Part shown: piece by piece, positions 1 to 8,534 of the stretch
Position numbering within the stretch: position 1 is the first letter of the stretch
Layout of the letters: every line of letters begins with the position of its first letter
Assembly: GCA_021648745.1 (NCBI GenBank)
Contig: JAKISE010000040.1
Span: 1-25,399 of the forward strand
Direction: 5' to 3'
From: Cyclobacteriaceae bacterium
Lineage (GTDB): Bacteria; Bacteroidota; Bacteroidia; Cytophagales; Cyclobacteriaceae
DNA: 25,399 bases
Position numbers and translations under genes: made by a program
Notes under the pieces: model-generated
Database searches by the model: none
What the model saw: only the letters and a program-made list of their open reading frames with translations
Told to the model about the DNA's origin: nothing

Positions 1-3
1 TTC

Positions 4-76
4 AAATCAGTCGCTTTGCTTTGTTTGTGTTCTCACCATAGCGGTGCTATGCTTTCGAATCCAAACTGCCTGATTT
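4..76. repeat. Nested inverted repeat near the left edge
   Basis: AAATCAG at 4-10 is complementary to CTGATTT at 70-76. Inside this pair CATAGC at 37-42 and GCTATG at 46-51 form a compact hairpin with a GGT loop. The stretch 1-216 has no convincing gene: one frame is open from 1 to 126 but gives no recognisable protein. The nested dyad could be an intergenic palindromic repeat or the terminator of a gene to the left. Its outer arms are only 7 bp, so chance pairing is possible. Confidence 0.35.
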
Positions 77-152
77 ATTGTGACTTAAAGCCTCATCACG
101 AACCCTATCGCATAATTCGGGTTTAATCAAATTTTGCCTTGCCCAAATTTTC

Positions 153-204
153 GTTCACAAAGAAATTCTGTTCATTCACAAAGTAATCATGTGCGTTCAC
201 AAAA
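153..204. promoter_or_regulatory. Three TTCACAAA direct repeats at 21-bp period
   Basis: The octamer TTCACAAA occurs at 154-161, 175-182 and 196-203, each preceded by G or A and followed by G or A. The period is exactly 21 bp, about two helical turns, so all copies lie on one face of the DNA. The array ends 73 bp before the likely start codon of the downstream secreted protein. It looks like a set of regulator binding sites, but the regulator is unknown and no clear TAnnTTTG box is visible nearby. Confidence 0.45.
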
Positions 205-276
205 AACGCCTAGTATGTGATTTTTCTTTATTTTACCTTCGGGGGGTGTCTTTATTTTAAATTTAATCCAACTAAA

Positions 277-2304
277 ATGAAAAAGAAAATCACCCTAATT
301 ATAACTGTGTTCTCACTTATTATTAGTCTTTCTGCGTCTGCTCAAAAGCAGAAGAAAACTTATGATGCAGAAAAATTTGCAAAAAAAATTCGCCTTTATA
401 TGTCATCTGATCTAATCGGAAAATGGATGCCGGATGAAGCTGCTCGTAAATATATAGCTGAAAAAAGTGGAATGTCAGAGAAAGAAGTGGAAAGTGGAAT
501 AGAGGAAAATTTAGCTAACATTAAAATAGATGCGGCCAATTTAATCTCGCAAGGAATTGGCATTATTGTGGGTGAGGTAGAGGTTAAAATAATAGAAGAA
601 AGCCCGATTAAAATTGCTGATCTCTTATTGCATTGTAGTACCAAATATGGAGACTTTATCATAACACTTCAAAACTGTATTCAAACAGATGTAAGTTGGT
701 ACTTAGGCGATGCAATTTTGACTGGAGATGCATTTGACAAAATTGTTGAAGAAAATAATAGGTCCCTAGAGCTTTCAGAAGGTCAACCAACTGGAATGAA
801 ACTTGTTTCGATGAAAAATGCGGAAGCCGAAAAAAGAGATTTAGAAGAATCTAAAATCATTGAATTACAATCCAAAGCTAATCATGGCAAAAAAATTCCG
901 GGTTGGTATATTACATTAGGCGGAGAGAAAAGAGAAGGCTTGCTTGAATTTGAACCTATTGAGCAAATGACAGATAACAATCGCCCACTAAAATTAACTC
1001 TTACCAAAGACGAAGATTTGGAGAAGATACCTAAAGATGAATTACGTGTTTTCTATGCAAATAGTAGGTTATACACCCCCATTACTATTGAAGGCAAAAG
1101 AATCTGGGCGATAAATGTTAATCAAGGAGCCATCAGAGGGCTTAGATTTCCTAAATTTACGGAGGCATCCAAAATGCTTGTTATTGATACAATTTCAGAC
1201 TCATCGGAGAAACTTGGTTACCGGATTGAAGCACGTGCAGAAGATGTTGGTGCTTTTTGGTCATATGCCTATTCTACCTATAAATTGGATGAACCCGTGT
1301 CTGTGGGCGGTAGAGAAAACTTAGCAAATGCAGTAAGCGATTATGAGGACCTTTCAAACAAAATTAGAAATAAGGAAAAAGGGTATAAGAAAAATGTGTT
1401 AAACACCCTGTTTTATTACGACCTGATGTTTGAATATTATAATAAATGGTATGATGAGCAAAACCCGGGGGCGATTACTTATTACCCGATGGAGGCAACC
1501 TATAAAGTCCCTGTTGCACAGCATGTTCAAAGTGCTGCTGAAGTTGCCATGTTTGCTGCATATGATACCGCTTATTATGCACCCAAGCAGATTAAGTTTG
1601 AAGGCCGCCCCACTACTGCTGTTGCAAGTATTGCATCGGAAAAACCAGAAGTAAGAGTAAAAAAAGAATCATTTATAGATCGCTTGAATAGAATTAAGGC
1701 CGATGGCAACAAAGTAGGTGTATTGGTAAGGTGTAAAAACTTAGTGGTTAATCCAAAAGATTTTGGAGAGGGAATTAAAAAAGTACGCGTAGCTGGTACT
1801 TATGGACCGCTTGAAGGAATAGATGTTTTGGCTGAAACAACAGCTAAACAGTTAAATAGTGGATTTGGGGTAGATGTATTTGAACCCATTGATTATTCTC
1901 TAATACCAGTAAAAGAAGGCAAATACAATAAAATGGATGATTGGTGGTCAACCAAGTATAAAATAATTGTTTTTTATGACTTAACGCCCTGGTATAATGC
2001 ATTTTATGTAACTAATGAGGAGTCGGGAAAAAGAGAATTTAAAGCTTTAATGGTGGTTGATTCTGAAGTAATTATTATGGCGGCTGAACAAGATAAGCCA
2101 GAAAAACTAAAATATGTAACTGCTTCTCCTAAAAGTTGGGGTACGTATTCAAAAACTTCTGTTGGAGCCAATACAAATGAACTATATATAATTCAACACC
2201 TTAAGGCTATTATTAACCCTCCTTCGGATCAAGAAATAGTGCAAAAATTGATTAAAAGCCAAAAAGATAAAGTGGATAAGCTAATCAAGAAAAAGTCGAA
2301 ATAG
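277..2304 (+). CDS. Secreted protein of unknown family (675 aa)
   Basis: I do not recognise the family. The frame is open from an ATG at 217, but the ATG at 277 is preferred because it opens directly onto a typical signal peptide: MKKK, a hydrophobic core (about residues 5-18), then ASA before QKQKK, so export to the periplasm or cell surface is inferred. The mature part, about 650 residues, is charged and mixed alpha/beta, with no transmembrane segment, zinc motif, nucleotide-binding motif or Por-type C-terminal sorting domain that I can see. It ends in a Lys-rich tail (KLIKKKSK). The gene appears to stand alone: the next gene converges on it, with a shared terminator between. Three evenly spaced repeats upstream may control it. 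The reading frame is clearly coding from its length and composition; the function is unknown. Confidence 0.8.
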   Translation: MKKKITLIITVFSLIISLSASAQKQKKTYDAEKFAKKIRLYMSSDLIGKWMPDEAARKYIAEKSGMSEKEVESGIEENLANIKIDAANLISQGIGIIVGEVEVKIIEESPIKIADLLLHCSTKYGDFIITLQNCIQTDVSWYLGDAILTGDAFDKIVEENNRSLELSEGQPTGMKLVSMKNAEAEKRDLEESKIIELQSKANHGKKIPGWYITLGGEKREGLLEFEPIEQMTDNNRPLKLTLTKDEDLEKIPKDELRVFYANSRLYTPITIEGKRIWAINVNQGAIRGLRFPKFTEASKMLVIDTISDSSEKLGYRIEARAEDVGAFWSYAYSTYKLDEPVSVGGRENLANAVSDYEDLSNKIRNKEKGYKKNVLNTLFYYDLMFEYYNKWYDEQNPGAITYYPMEATYKVPVAQHVQSAAEVAMFAAYDTAYYAPKQIKFEGRPTTAVASIASEKPEVRVKKESFIDRLNRIKADGNKVGVLVRCKNLVVNPKDFGEGIKKVRVAGTYGPLEGIDVLAETTAKQLNSGFGVDVFEPIDYSLIPVKEGKYNKMDDWWSTKYKIIVFYDLTPWYNAFYVTNEESGKREFKALMVVDSEVIIMAAEQDKPEKLKYVTASPKSWGTYSKTSVGANTNELYIIQHLKAIINPPSDQEIVQKLIKSQKDKVDKLIKKKSK

Positions 2305-2324
2305 AAGTGGTCGTTTCTTTAATT

Positions 2325-2354
2325 AGAGCCTCCATAAGGGGGCTCTTTCTTTAT
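2325..2354. terminator. Bidirectional terminator between convergent genes
   Basis: AGAGCCTCC at 2325-2333 pairs with GGGGGCTCT at 2338-2346 (9 bp with one G-T pair) around an ATAA loop, and is followed by the T-rich TTTCTTTAT. It lies in the 46-bp gap between two convergent genes. It probably serves the plus-strand gene; for the minus-strand gene it is positioned to work too, though the A-tract on that side is weak. Confidence 0.7.
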
Positions 2355-3193
2355 ATTTTCTTAAGCCGCTCAACCGCCCAATTCACATAAAACCTAATCA
2401 CCTCTTCTTTATTATGCTCATTATGGGTTTCGTGGCGCAGGCCGTTCCAAAATTTTAATTCCACTTTGTCAGTTGGGGCCTCTTTTGCAAATGCCTCTGA
2501 TGCTTTAGGTGATGTAATATTATCTGCCGTTCCATGGGCTAAGAGTATGAGAGTTTTTAGTGTGTTGGCCATCTTAATAGCTTTCGCACCCATTTTATCT
2601 ATTTCCATAAAAAGCCCCGCGGTTATTCTATCGTGGTTAAGTGTGTCGTTGGCGTATGCTTCTTGCTCTTCTTTTACACTAGATATGTCTTTAACATCAA
2701 GCCCGTTGGGTTGTGCTAACCAAGGCAAAAACCTTGCTCCAAACTTGGCAAGCATTAATTGAAATTCTTTAGGTGGGTTGGTGAGCCTTAACCATGGAGA
2801 TGTAATTACTCCAAACGAAATTTCTTTTGAATTGCGATGTAATAAAAAGTTAAGAGCTAAATTTCCTCCCATGCTATGTCCATATATAATAATTGGTACA
2901 TCAGGGTGCTGTTTTCTAATCAAAATTAAAAGCAATTCAATATCGTCAAACATATAATCGACAGAGGGTGTATGGCCGCGTTTACCCTCAGAACTTCCAT
3001 GGCCTCTGAGGTCTAACCCCCAAACTGAAATTCCTTTTAGACTAAATGCGTGGGCAAGATGGTCATATCTTTTAATATGTTCGCCCATACCATGTACTAA
3101 GCAGATGATAGCAATCGGTTGATCTACTTGCCATTTAAAACCATGCAGTTTTAGATTATCCTTCGATTGAAAACTAAAATCTTTCCCTTTCAT
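2351..3193 (-). CDS. Alpha/beta hydrolase, monoacylglycerol lipase / lysophospholipase type
   Basis: A serine hydrolase of the Hydrolase_4 (PldB / monoglyceride lipase) type, 280 aa, the usual family length. Visible landmarks: oxyanion-hole segment HGMGEH (34-39), DLRGHGSSEG (61-70), nucleophile elbow GHSMG with Ser107, acid Asp224 in HGTAD, and His254 in the GLRHETHNE segment. The middle part (about 135-210) is the expected helical cap. There is no signal peptide, so it should be cytoplasmic, hydrolysing monoacylglycerols, lysophospholipids or similar esters; the exact substrate cannot be told from sequence. It is transcribed alone on the minus strand, convergent with the gene on its left and divergent from the gene on its right. 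All three catalytic residues are present, so it should be active. Confidence 0.9.
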   Translation of the reverse strand: MKGKDFSFQSKDNLKLHGFKWQVDQPIAIICLVHGMGEHIKRYDHLAHAFSLKGISVWGLDLRGHGSSEGKRGHTPSVDYMFDDIELLLILIRKQHPDVPIIIYGHSMGGNLALNFLLHRNSKEISFGVITSPWLRLTNPPKEFQLMLAKFGARFLPWLAQPNGLDVKDISSVKEEQEAYANDTLNHDRITAGLFMEIDKMGAKAIKMANTLKTLILLAHGTADNITSPKASEAFAKEAPTDKVELKFWNGLRHETHNEHNKEEVIRFYVNWAVERLKKI

Positions 3194-3261
3194 TGCCTAT
3201 TATTTTATGCTCTGCTAGCAATTATACAAATTTCCAAAAGCAAAATTCGTTCTTACATTAT

Positions 3262-3439
3262 GTCTCTAAGAAAACAGTCTTTTTTTACAAAATGAGGTAT
3301 TATGGATGCTGTGCCTGACGGCTGGCAGGAAATGTTCGTTTTCTCACTATGAGTTGATGCCTGAGAATCAGCCGGTTAGAAAAAAATGAAAAGATCTCCA
3401 TAAGAATCAGCTTTAATTTAGGTGTGTTTTTTTAGAGAC
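3262..3439. mobile_element. Possible MITE-like element with 15-bp terminal inverted repeats
   Basis: GTCTCTAAGAAAACA at 3262-3276 matches the reverse complement of TGTTTTTTTAGAGAC at 3425-3439 at 14 of 15 positions. The 178-bp unit contains no gene. It lies in the 284-bp gap between two divergent genes. I see no convincing target-site duplication directly outside the ends, so the mobile-element reading is tentative; a large regulatory dyad is the alternative. Inside are two copies of AGAATCAGC (near 3364 and 3403) and a short TGCC/GGCA hairpin near 3312-3330. Confidence 0.35.
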
Positions 3440-3456
3440 GCTACATACTAGTGTTC

Positions 3457-3464
3457 TATTTTTG
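3457..3464 (+). promoter_or_regulatory. Candidate -7 box (TATTTTTG) for the 3478 gene
   Basis: TATTTTTG matches the Bacteroidota TAnnTTTG box exactly and is the same octamer seen at the two tRNA promoters. It lies 13 bp before the ATG at 3478, so the transcript leader would be very short. The -33 region would fall in the T-rich right end of the inverted repeat at 3425-3439 and is poor (TTTAG), so the call is moderate. Confidence 0.45.
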
Positions 3465-3477
3465 AGAAGTAAAAGAA

Positions 3478-6162
3478 ATGCAAAGGGTGAAAAAACCAGA
3501 GTTAATTTTTGTTGGGGTAATTTTTTTAGTGGCCTGCTATTTTGTTTTTAGCTATGCTACAAGAAAAAAAGAATTTAATAATTGGGACTTGGTTACCTCA
3601 AATGCGGCTATTGTTTACGAAAGTAATTCTTTAATTACCACTTGGAATAATGTGACTGAATCTGACCTTTGGAATAGTGTTTCTAACATTAAAGAAATAA
3701 ATCAAATTAATGAAACGCTTCAATTAATAGATACTTTAAGTGGAGGCAATGGGCAGCTTTCATCATTATTTAATAATCATAATGCTATAATTTCAGCTCA
3801 TGTAACTTCTCAGCAAACGTATGGGCTTACTTATTTTATTCCTTTAGGAACAAGTGGGCATACTTTGTACTTAAATTTTTTGGTTAACCTTGAGAAGCAT
3901 AAGAAGTTGAAACGGAGCCAGAGAGTATATCAGGCTCAAACTATTTATGAACTGGCCCTAAACGATACCAACATATCATATATCGTATATAAAAACACGT
4001 TAGTATTTAGCACTGAGGCTTTTTTGGTTGAAGATGTTGTTCGTAATATAAAAAATGAATTTAAAGAAAATTTCATAAGAAGTTACCCTTCGCTTAGTGG
4101 CAATCCTAGTTTTGCCACAGACGATGGTAATTTATATATTAATGGCACCGAAGTTTCCCTTTTTGCCAATAGCTTTCTAAATGTAAAGAACAGGCTTGAT
4201 GGGTCAACATCGTTGGCTGGCTCTATTTTTTTCGATATTACCTTGAGTGATAAAGGTTTGTTTGCTAGTGGGTTTGCCTACGATAACGGTAGCTTATCGT
4301 TGGTCTCAACTTTTAAAAACCAACAAGCAGTTGAGTTTAATTTAAGGAAACTTATACCAAAAAATACAGCTATTATTGAGCATTTTGGCACAACAGATTT
4401 AAATAAATGGTATTCCAATTGGGTAAGGCTTCATAAAACCAAAATGCTGGATCATGAGCAAGGAGCGAAATTTGTAAAATTTCTTACAAATGAGCTGGCT
4501 CATCTTACACTTCAATCGGTAGATGATAACCACCTTAACAAGTTATTTATAGCCGAAATTGCTGATGTAGCAGGCTTGTATAACCACCTTAATAAAATTG
4601 CAGAAAAGCAGATTACACAAACATCAGATAGCCTATATATAGAAAATTATGCAGGACAAGAGATTAGACTAATAGATAATGAGTCTATTCTACATACATA
4701 TTTTGGTTTCGAAGGGTTTAGTAGCACCTACTACCTAATCTTTAATAACCACTTGGTGGTTGCCAATACAGCCGAAACCTTAAGAAACTGGCTGGTTCAG
4801 GTAGAAAACGAATTGGTTTGGAGTAAATCAGTTCGAATGAATTCGTTCTTTAAAAATGCCTTAACCGAAGCAAATTATACTTATGTTACAAATTTAGAAT
4901 ACAGTTGGAATTTGCAGTATGATAAGTTGAACGGGCCATTAAAAAAATGGACTAATGCAAATGCTTCAACTCTTAAAGAGTTTAACATGTTGGCTTTTCA
5001 AATTTCAAATCTTGATAATAGATATTATGCCAATTTCCACATAAATTACGCTCCTGTTCCTCAGGTAATTGCAGAAAAAAGAGTGTTCGATGTGTCAACC
5101 ATTCAATTGGCAAATAGGGTGGCAATTAAACCAAAAGTTGTTAAAAATCATAAAACGGGTCAAAGAGAGATACTGGTACAAGATTCTTTAACCAATTTAG
5201 TGCTTATTGGAGCCAATGGCGATGTGCTATGGTCAGATTCTTTAGGAGTAGCTCTGAAAGGTGAGATGTATCAAATCGACTTTTATAAAAATAGCAAACT
5301 GCAATATTTAGTTCATTCGGATAGTACATTATTTCTGATCGATAGAAAAGGAAACTCTGTAGAGGGGTATCCTATGAGATTTAATTATGCTATTAATAAG
5401 GTTTATTTAATTGATTACGACAGGTCTAAAAACTACCGAATATTAATTAGTGATCATTTTGGAAATTTAAGAATGTACGACAAACATGGAAAGAACCTTG
5501 AAGGTTGGGCTCCAAATGAGTTTGGGTCAAACTTTGGTAAAGATATTATCCATATTAGAGTTAGGGGCAAAGACAGGATTCTAATTCCTTTGGCCAAAGG
5601 CGAAGTTCACTTAACAAATAGGAGAGGAGAGGAGATGGAAGATTTTCCTTTGGATATTGGTGTAAATATTTCGAATAAGTTCTTTGTAAGCATAGGAGAA
5701 AGTTTTGATGATACTCAGTTTACAACTGTCTCAGAGGACGGGCTGGTTATTCCTTTTACTATGGCTGGGAAGATGTTATCTCGTAACCAACTTTTCAAAG
5801 AATCGGATCAGTCAAAATTTGAACTAATAGAAGAAAGCCAAGGCAAAGATTATGTGTATGTTAGAAACGATTTAAATAGGTTAGCTATAGTTTCTGTTGA
5901 TGGAGATGTGCTTTTTGAAAAAGATTTTCCAGGAATATCTGAACGACAAGTGCAATATTATAATTTTGGATCTGATAGAAAACTGTTTGTTGTTAAATCT
6001 AATGAAAATATCTATTTGTACAATCAAACAGGAGAACTACTAAATCTCTTACCTTTGATTTCTGAATTTCCAATTTCAATAGTGTATATTGGTAATGAAA
6101 ATGCTTGCCATTTATACTTAGCTCATGAAAACACAATTGAACTAAAGAAGATTTACTTCTAA
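3478..6162 (+). CDS. Large membrane-anchored protein with propeller-like C-terminal repeats (894 aa)
   Basis: I do not recognise the gene; it resembles Bacteroidota proteins loosely called DUF3352-like, but that label is a guess. An uncleaved signal anchor spans residues 9-27 after a short basic N-terminus (MQRVKK), so most of the chain should lie in the periplasm. Residues about 30-540 are mixed alpha/beta with no catalytic motif that I can see. From about residue 560 there are beta-rich repeats with a G-(N/D/E) turn followed by a short strand: GANGDVLW (577-584), DRKGNSVEGYP (622-632), YDKHGKNLEGW (667-677), NRRGEEMEDFP (715-725), SVDGDVLF (806-813) and NQTGELLNLLP (849-859). This spacing suggests a beta-propeller of PQQ/WD-like type. 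The MscS gene starts 31 bp downstream, so the two may form an operon and act together at the envelope. Confidence 0.8.
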   Translation: MQRVKKPELIFVGVIFLVACYFVFSYATRKKEFNNWDLVTSNAAIVYESNSLITTWNNVTESDLWNSVSNIKEINQINETLQLIDTLSGGNGQLSSLFNNHNAIISAHVTSQQTYGLTYFIPLGTSGHTLYLNFLVNLEKHKKLKRSQRVYQAQTIYELALNDTNISYIVYKNTLVFSTEAFLVEDVVRNIKNEFKENFIRSYPSLSGNPSFATDDGNLYINGTEVSLFANSFLNVKNRLDGSTSLAGSIFFDITLSDKGLFASGFAYDNGSLSLVSTFKNQQAVEFNLRKLIPKNTAIIEHFGTTDLNKWYSNWVRLHKTKMLDHEQGAKFVKFLTNELAHLTLQSVDDNHLNKLFIAEIADVAGLYNHLNKIAEKQITQTSDSLYIENYAGQEIRLIDNESILHTYFGFEGFSSTYYLIFNNHLVVANTAETLRNWLVQVENELVWSKSVRMNSFFKNALTEANYTYVTNLEYSWNLQYDKLNGPLKKWTNANASTLKEFNMLAFQISNLDNRYYANFHINYAPVPQVIAEKRVFDVSTIQLANRVAIKPKVVKNHKTGQREILVQDSLTNLVLIGANGDVLWSDSLGVALKGEMYQIDFYKNSKLQYLVHSDSTLFLIDRKGNSVEGYPMRFNYAINKVYLIDYDRSKNYRILISDHFGNLRMYDKHGKNLEGWAPNEFGSNFGKDIIHIRVRGKDRILIPLAKGEVHLTNRRGEEMEDFPLDIGVNISNKFFVSIGESFDDTQFTTVSEDGLVIPFTMAGKMLSRNQLFKESDQSKFELIEESQGKDYVYVRNDLNRLAIVSVDGDVLFEKDFPGISERQVQYYNFGSDRKLFVVKSNENIYLYNQTGELLNLLPLISEFPISIVYIGNENACHLYLAHENTIELKKIYF

Positions 6163-6193
6163 CGTCATCCAAACTATCGATTAAAATATAGTT

Positions 6194-8269
6194 ATGAAAC
6201 CATTTTATACCATCAACTTTAAAACAGCATTTTTAACTGTAGGCTTGCTGCTAATCGCAACCGTTTATACAAATGCTTTTCAAAATGAGTTCGCCACACC
6301 AAGGTCATCAGTTGCTCATTTAGAAAAATACACATCTTCCGAAAATGCTGATTTAAGCAAAGCATCTTTACTGATTTCTTCAAAATCCATTTTGCTAGGA
6401 AAAAAAAGAAAGCAATACATACAGGAGGTTAGAGAAATTTTAGATGCAATCGGCTATCAATGGGAACTGGATTCTATACCAGATTCTATTAATTATGTAA
6501 ATCATAGTGGGGTAGCATTATTTGTAATTGCACCAGACATAGCTCTTGAAAATCAAGGGGGTAAATGGTTGATTTCTAAACGAACAATAGATAATATTCC
6601 TGCTCTTTTAGCCAACCTAGGCTTAAAAAAAGTTAAAATAAGCACTATCAAGCCAAAGGAGAAAATTGCTGAGAATGAAAAGCCAAAGGAGACCCAAACT
6701 AATGCTAAGAATAAAGATACCCTTCCCAAAATTCGGTTAGATCTTTCTTCGCCCCGGAGTTTAATTCTAGGGTTGTCTAAATACATGTCTGAAGAGTATT
6801 GGCGTCCAGATGTGGCTCAACAAGTGATATACTACAAACATAAGACTCACCGGCAAGAGCGTATAGATCTCATTTTAAAGCTAAAGAGGTTTTCTGAAGG
6901 AAAAGGTATTTTAATTGATGCGGGAGAGATACCAGATGACCCAGATTATATAGATACATTACATTTGGATGCTCATGAATATGTGATTACCCCAAGGTTT
7001 GCAGAGCTTTACCTTGAAAAGATTGGAGATCGCTGGTACCTATCTAAAGAAACCGTAGAGAAGATTCCTGAACTATTTGAAAAGGCATACCCTTTCGGTT
7101 CAGATAGGTTGTTAATTTATCTGCCTAGCGATCAAACCAAATACATGGGCTTAATGGCATGGCAGTACATAGCCATTTTACTGCTTGTAATTATAAGTTT
7201 TGTGTTCAACAAAGGGCTATTCTGGGTAGCACATTATATAATTACTCGCATATTATTTCGATTTGGCAGGAAAGATTTAGCTACAACTTACATTAGACCA
7301 GTGGTGAGGCCATTAAGTTTAATGGTAGCCTTTGCCATTGTAATTATGTTTTTACCAATCTTACAGTTACCGGTTAAAGTTTCTCATTACTTATCATTAG
7401 CGTTTTCAGGGTTAATTCCACTCTTTGGAACTATGGCGGCCTATAAAATAACTGATATTTTTGCACTCTACTTTGAGAAACTGGCACACAAAACGGACTC
7501 TTCTTTAGATGATCAGCTAGTTCCATTATTTAGAAAAATCGCTAAAACGTTTGTCATCATAATAGGAGGAGTTTACGTGCTTGCCAACTTAAATGTGCAG
7601 CTCGTTCCTCTTTTAGCTACCCTCTCTATTGGTGGTATTGCCTTTGCATTGGCTGCCCAAGATACGATTAAAAACTTCTTCGGTTCTCTAATGATTTTTA
7701 TTGATAAGCCTTTTCAAGTAGGCCAATGGATAACAGCCGCAGGTATTGACGGTACTGTAGAAGAAGTTGGCATAAGATCAACACGAATACGCACGTTTTC
7801 AAATTCACTTATTTATGTACCCAATGGTAAATTGGCAGATGCGGTTATAGATAACCACGGGTTACGCTCATATCGTAGGTTTACCACGCAACTAGCCGTT
7901 ACTTACGATACACCTCCCGAATTACTTGAAATATTTATTGATGGTCTCAGAAAAATCGTTCTAGAGCATCCGAAAACTTGGAAAGATAATTTTCACATTT
8001 ATATGAATGAAATGAACAGTCACTCATTAGATGTTAAATTTTATATTTTCTTTGCCGTTCCTACTTGGGCAGAAGAATTAAATTGTAGGCACGAGGTTAT
8101 CTTATCAATATTAAAATTGGCACATAAGCTAGGAGTCCAATTTGCCTTCCCTACTCAAACGTTGCATATGCAAGATTTCCCTGGTCAACCTTCTCTTTCG
8201 CCAAAGTATTCTACCACTGACAAAGCAAATAAGGAAATGGAAGATTTTTTTAAGAAAGATAAACCTTGA
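6194..8269 (+). CDS. MscS-family mechanosensitive channel with duplicated periplasmic domain
   Basis: A small-conductance mechanosensitive channel that releases solutes on osmotic downshock; 691 aa, much longer than E. coli MscS (286 aa). A signal peptide (about 1-28, ending TNAFQ) precedes a periplasmic region made of two related halves, about 34-143 and 185-303: compare TPRSSVAHLEKYTS with SSPRSLILGLSKYMS, and GGKWLISKRTIDNIPAL with GDRWYLSKETVEKIPEL, joined by a Lys/Glu-rich linker. Membrane helices follow near 323-343, 371-391, 398-420 and 450-468. The pore-lining helix and start of the beta domain read LSIGGIAFALAAQDTIKNFF (477-496), with PFQVGQW (506-512) and YVPNGKLADAVI (541-552) typical of MscS. 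The C-terminal domain continues to about 660, then a charged tail. It probably shares a transcript with the upstream gene and ends at a terminator before the tRNA promoter. Confidence 0.93.
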   Translation: MKPFYTINFKTAFLTVGLLLIATVYTNAFQNEFATPRSSVAHLEKYTSSENADLSKASLLISSKSILLGKKRKQYIQEVREILDAIGYQWELDSIPDSINYVNHSGVALFVIAPDIALENQGGKWLISKRTIDNIPALLANLGLKKVKISTIKPKEKIAENEKPKETQTNAKNKDTLPKIRLDLSSPRSLILGLSKYMSEEYWRPDVAQQVIYYKHKTHRQERIDLILKLKRFSEGKGILIDAGEIPDDPDYIDTLHLDAHEYVITPRFAELYLEKIGDRWYLSKETVEKIPELFEKAYPFGSDRLLIYLPSDQTKYMGLMAWQYIAILLLVIISFVFNKGLFWVAHYIITRILFRFGRKDLATTYIRPVVRPLSLMVAFAIVIMFLPILQLPVKVSHYLSLAFSGLIPLFGTMAAYKITDIFALYFEKLAHKTDSSLDDQLVPLFRKIAKTFVIIIGGVYVLANLNVQLVPLLATLSIGGIAFALAAQDTIKNFFGSLMIFIDKPFQVGQWITAAGIDGTVEEVGIRSTRIRTFSNSLIYVPNGKLADAVIDNHGLRSYRRFTTQLAVTYDTPPELLEIFIDGLRKIVLEHPKTWKDNFHIYMNEMNSHSLDVKFYIFFAVPTWAEELNCRHEVILSILKLAHKLGVQFAFPTQTLHMQDFPGQPSLSPKYSTTDKANKEMEDFFKKDKP

Positions 8270-8290
8270 TAATCGATTTGTAATGGTTGT

Positions 8291-8328
8291 TTTTGCGAAT
8301 AATTGAAATGATTGCAAAATCTTTTTTT
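8291..8328 (+). terminator. Candidate intrinsic terminator after the MscS gene
   Basis: TTTTGC at 8291-8296 pairs with GCAAAA at 8314-8319, extended inward by AAT/ATT across a one-base bulge, and is followed by a run of seven T (8322-8328). The stem is AT-rich and hence weak, but the T-tract and its position between the MscS stop codon and the tRNA promoter support the call. Confidence 0.5.
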
Positions 8329-8334
8329 GAAATG

Positions 8335-8380
8335 TTTGAATAAAAATAAAAAGGGTCTATTTTTGCAATCCCGAATTCGG
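8335..8380 (+). promoter_or_regulatory. Promoter of the tRNA-tuf operon, with symmetric start region
   Basis: TTTG at 8335-8338 and TATTTTTG at 8358-8365 are separated by 19 bp, matching the Bacteroidota primary-sigma promoter (TTTG-N19-TAnnTTTG). Transcription should begin a few bases after 8365, at or next to the perfect palindrome CCGAATTCGG (8371-8380). The promoter of tRNA-Trp further on has nearly the same arrangement and sequence. Confidence 0.75.
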
Positions 8381-8450
8381 AACCACCTTGTAAAATGGGG
8401 TAATAATTACCGAGTTTGGATGTTCATTTTATTAATGTACCTGATAAAAA

Positions 8451-8532
8451 GGGGGGATACCAAAGCGGCCAACTGGGACGGACTGTAAATCCGTTGTCTA
8501 CGACTTCGTAGGTTCGAATCCTACTCCCCCCA
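8451..8532 (+). tRNA. tRNA-Tyr (anticodon GTA)
   Basis: The 82-nt cloverleaf has acceptor arms GGGGGGA (8451-8457) and TCCCCCC (8525-8531), discriminator A8532, anticodon loop CTGTAAA with GTA at 8485-8487, a long variable arm of class II type, and a GGTTCGAATCC T arm. CCA is not encoded. It is the first gene of the Tyr-Gly-Thr-tuf operon, the same order as tyrU-glyT-thrT-tufB in E. coli. Confidence 0.97.
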
Positions 8533-8534
8533 CT

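Noticed and set aside
1..126. Open frame from the left edge ending at TAA 124-126
   Set aside because: Short, low-complexity translation over a nested inverted repeat, with no recognisable protein end; kept as repeat only.
217..276. Upstream ATG for the first secreted protein
   Set aside because: The extra 20 residues would precede a clear signal peptide that begins at the ATG at 277.
8270..8317. Minus-strand small gene overlapping the MscS 3' end
   Set aside because: It is mostly antisense to the conserved MscS tail and has no family features.
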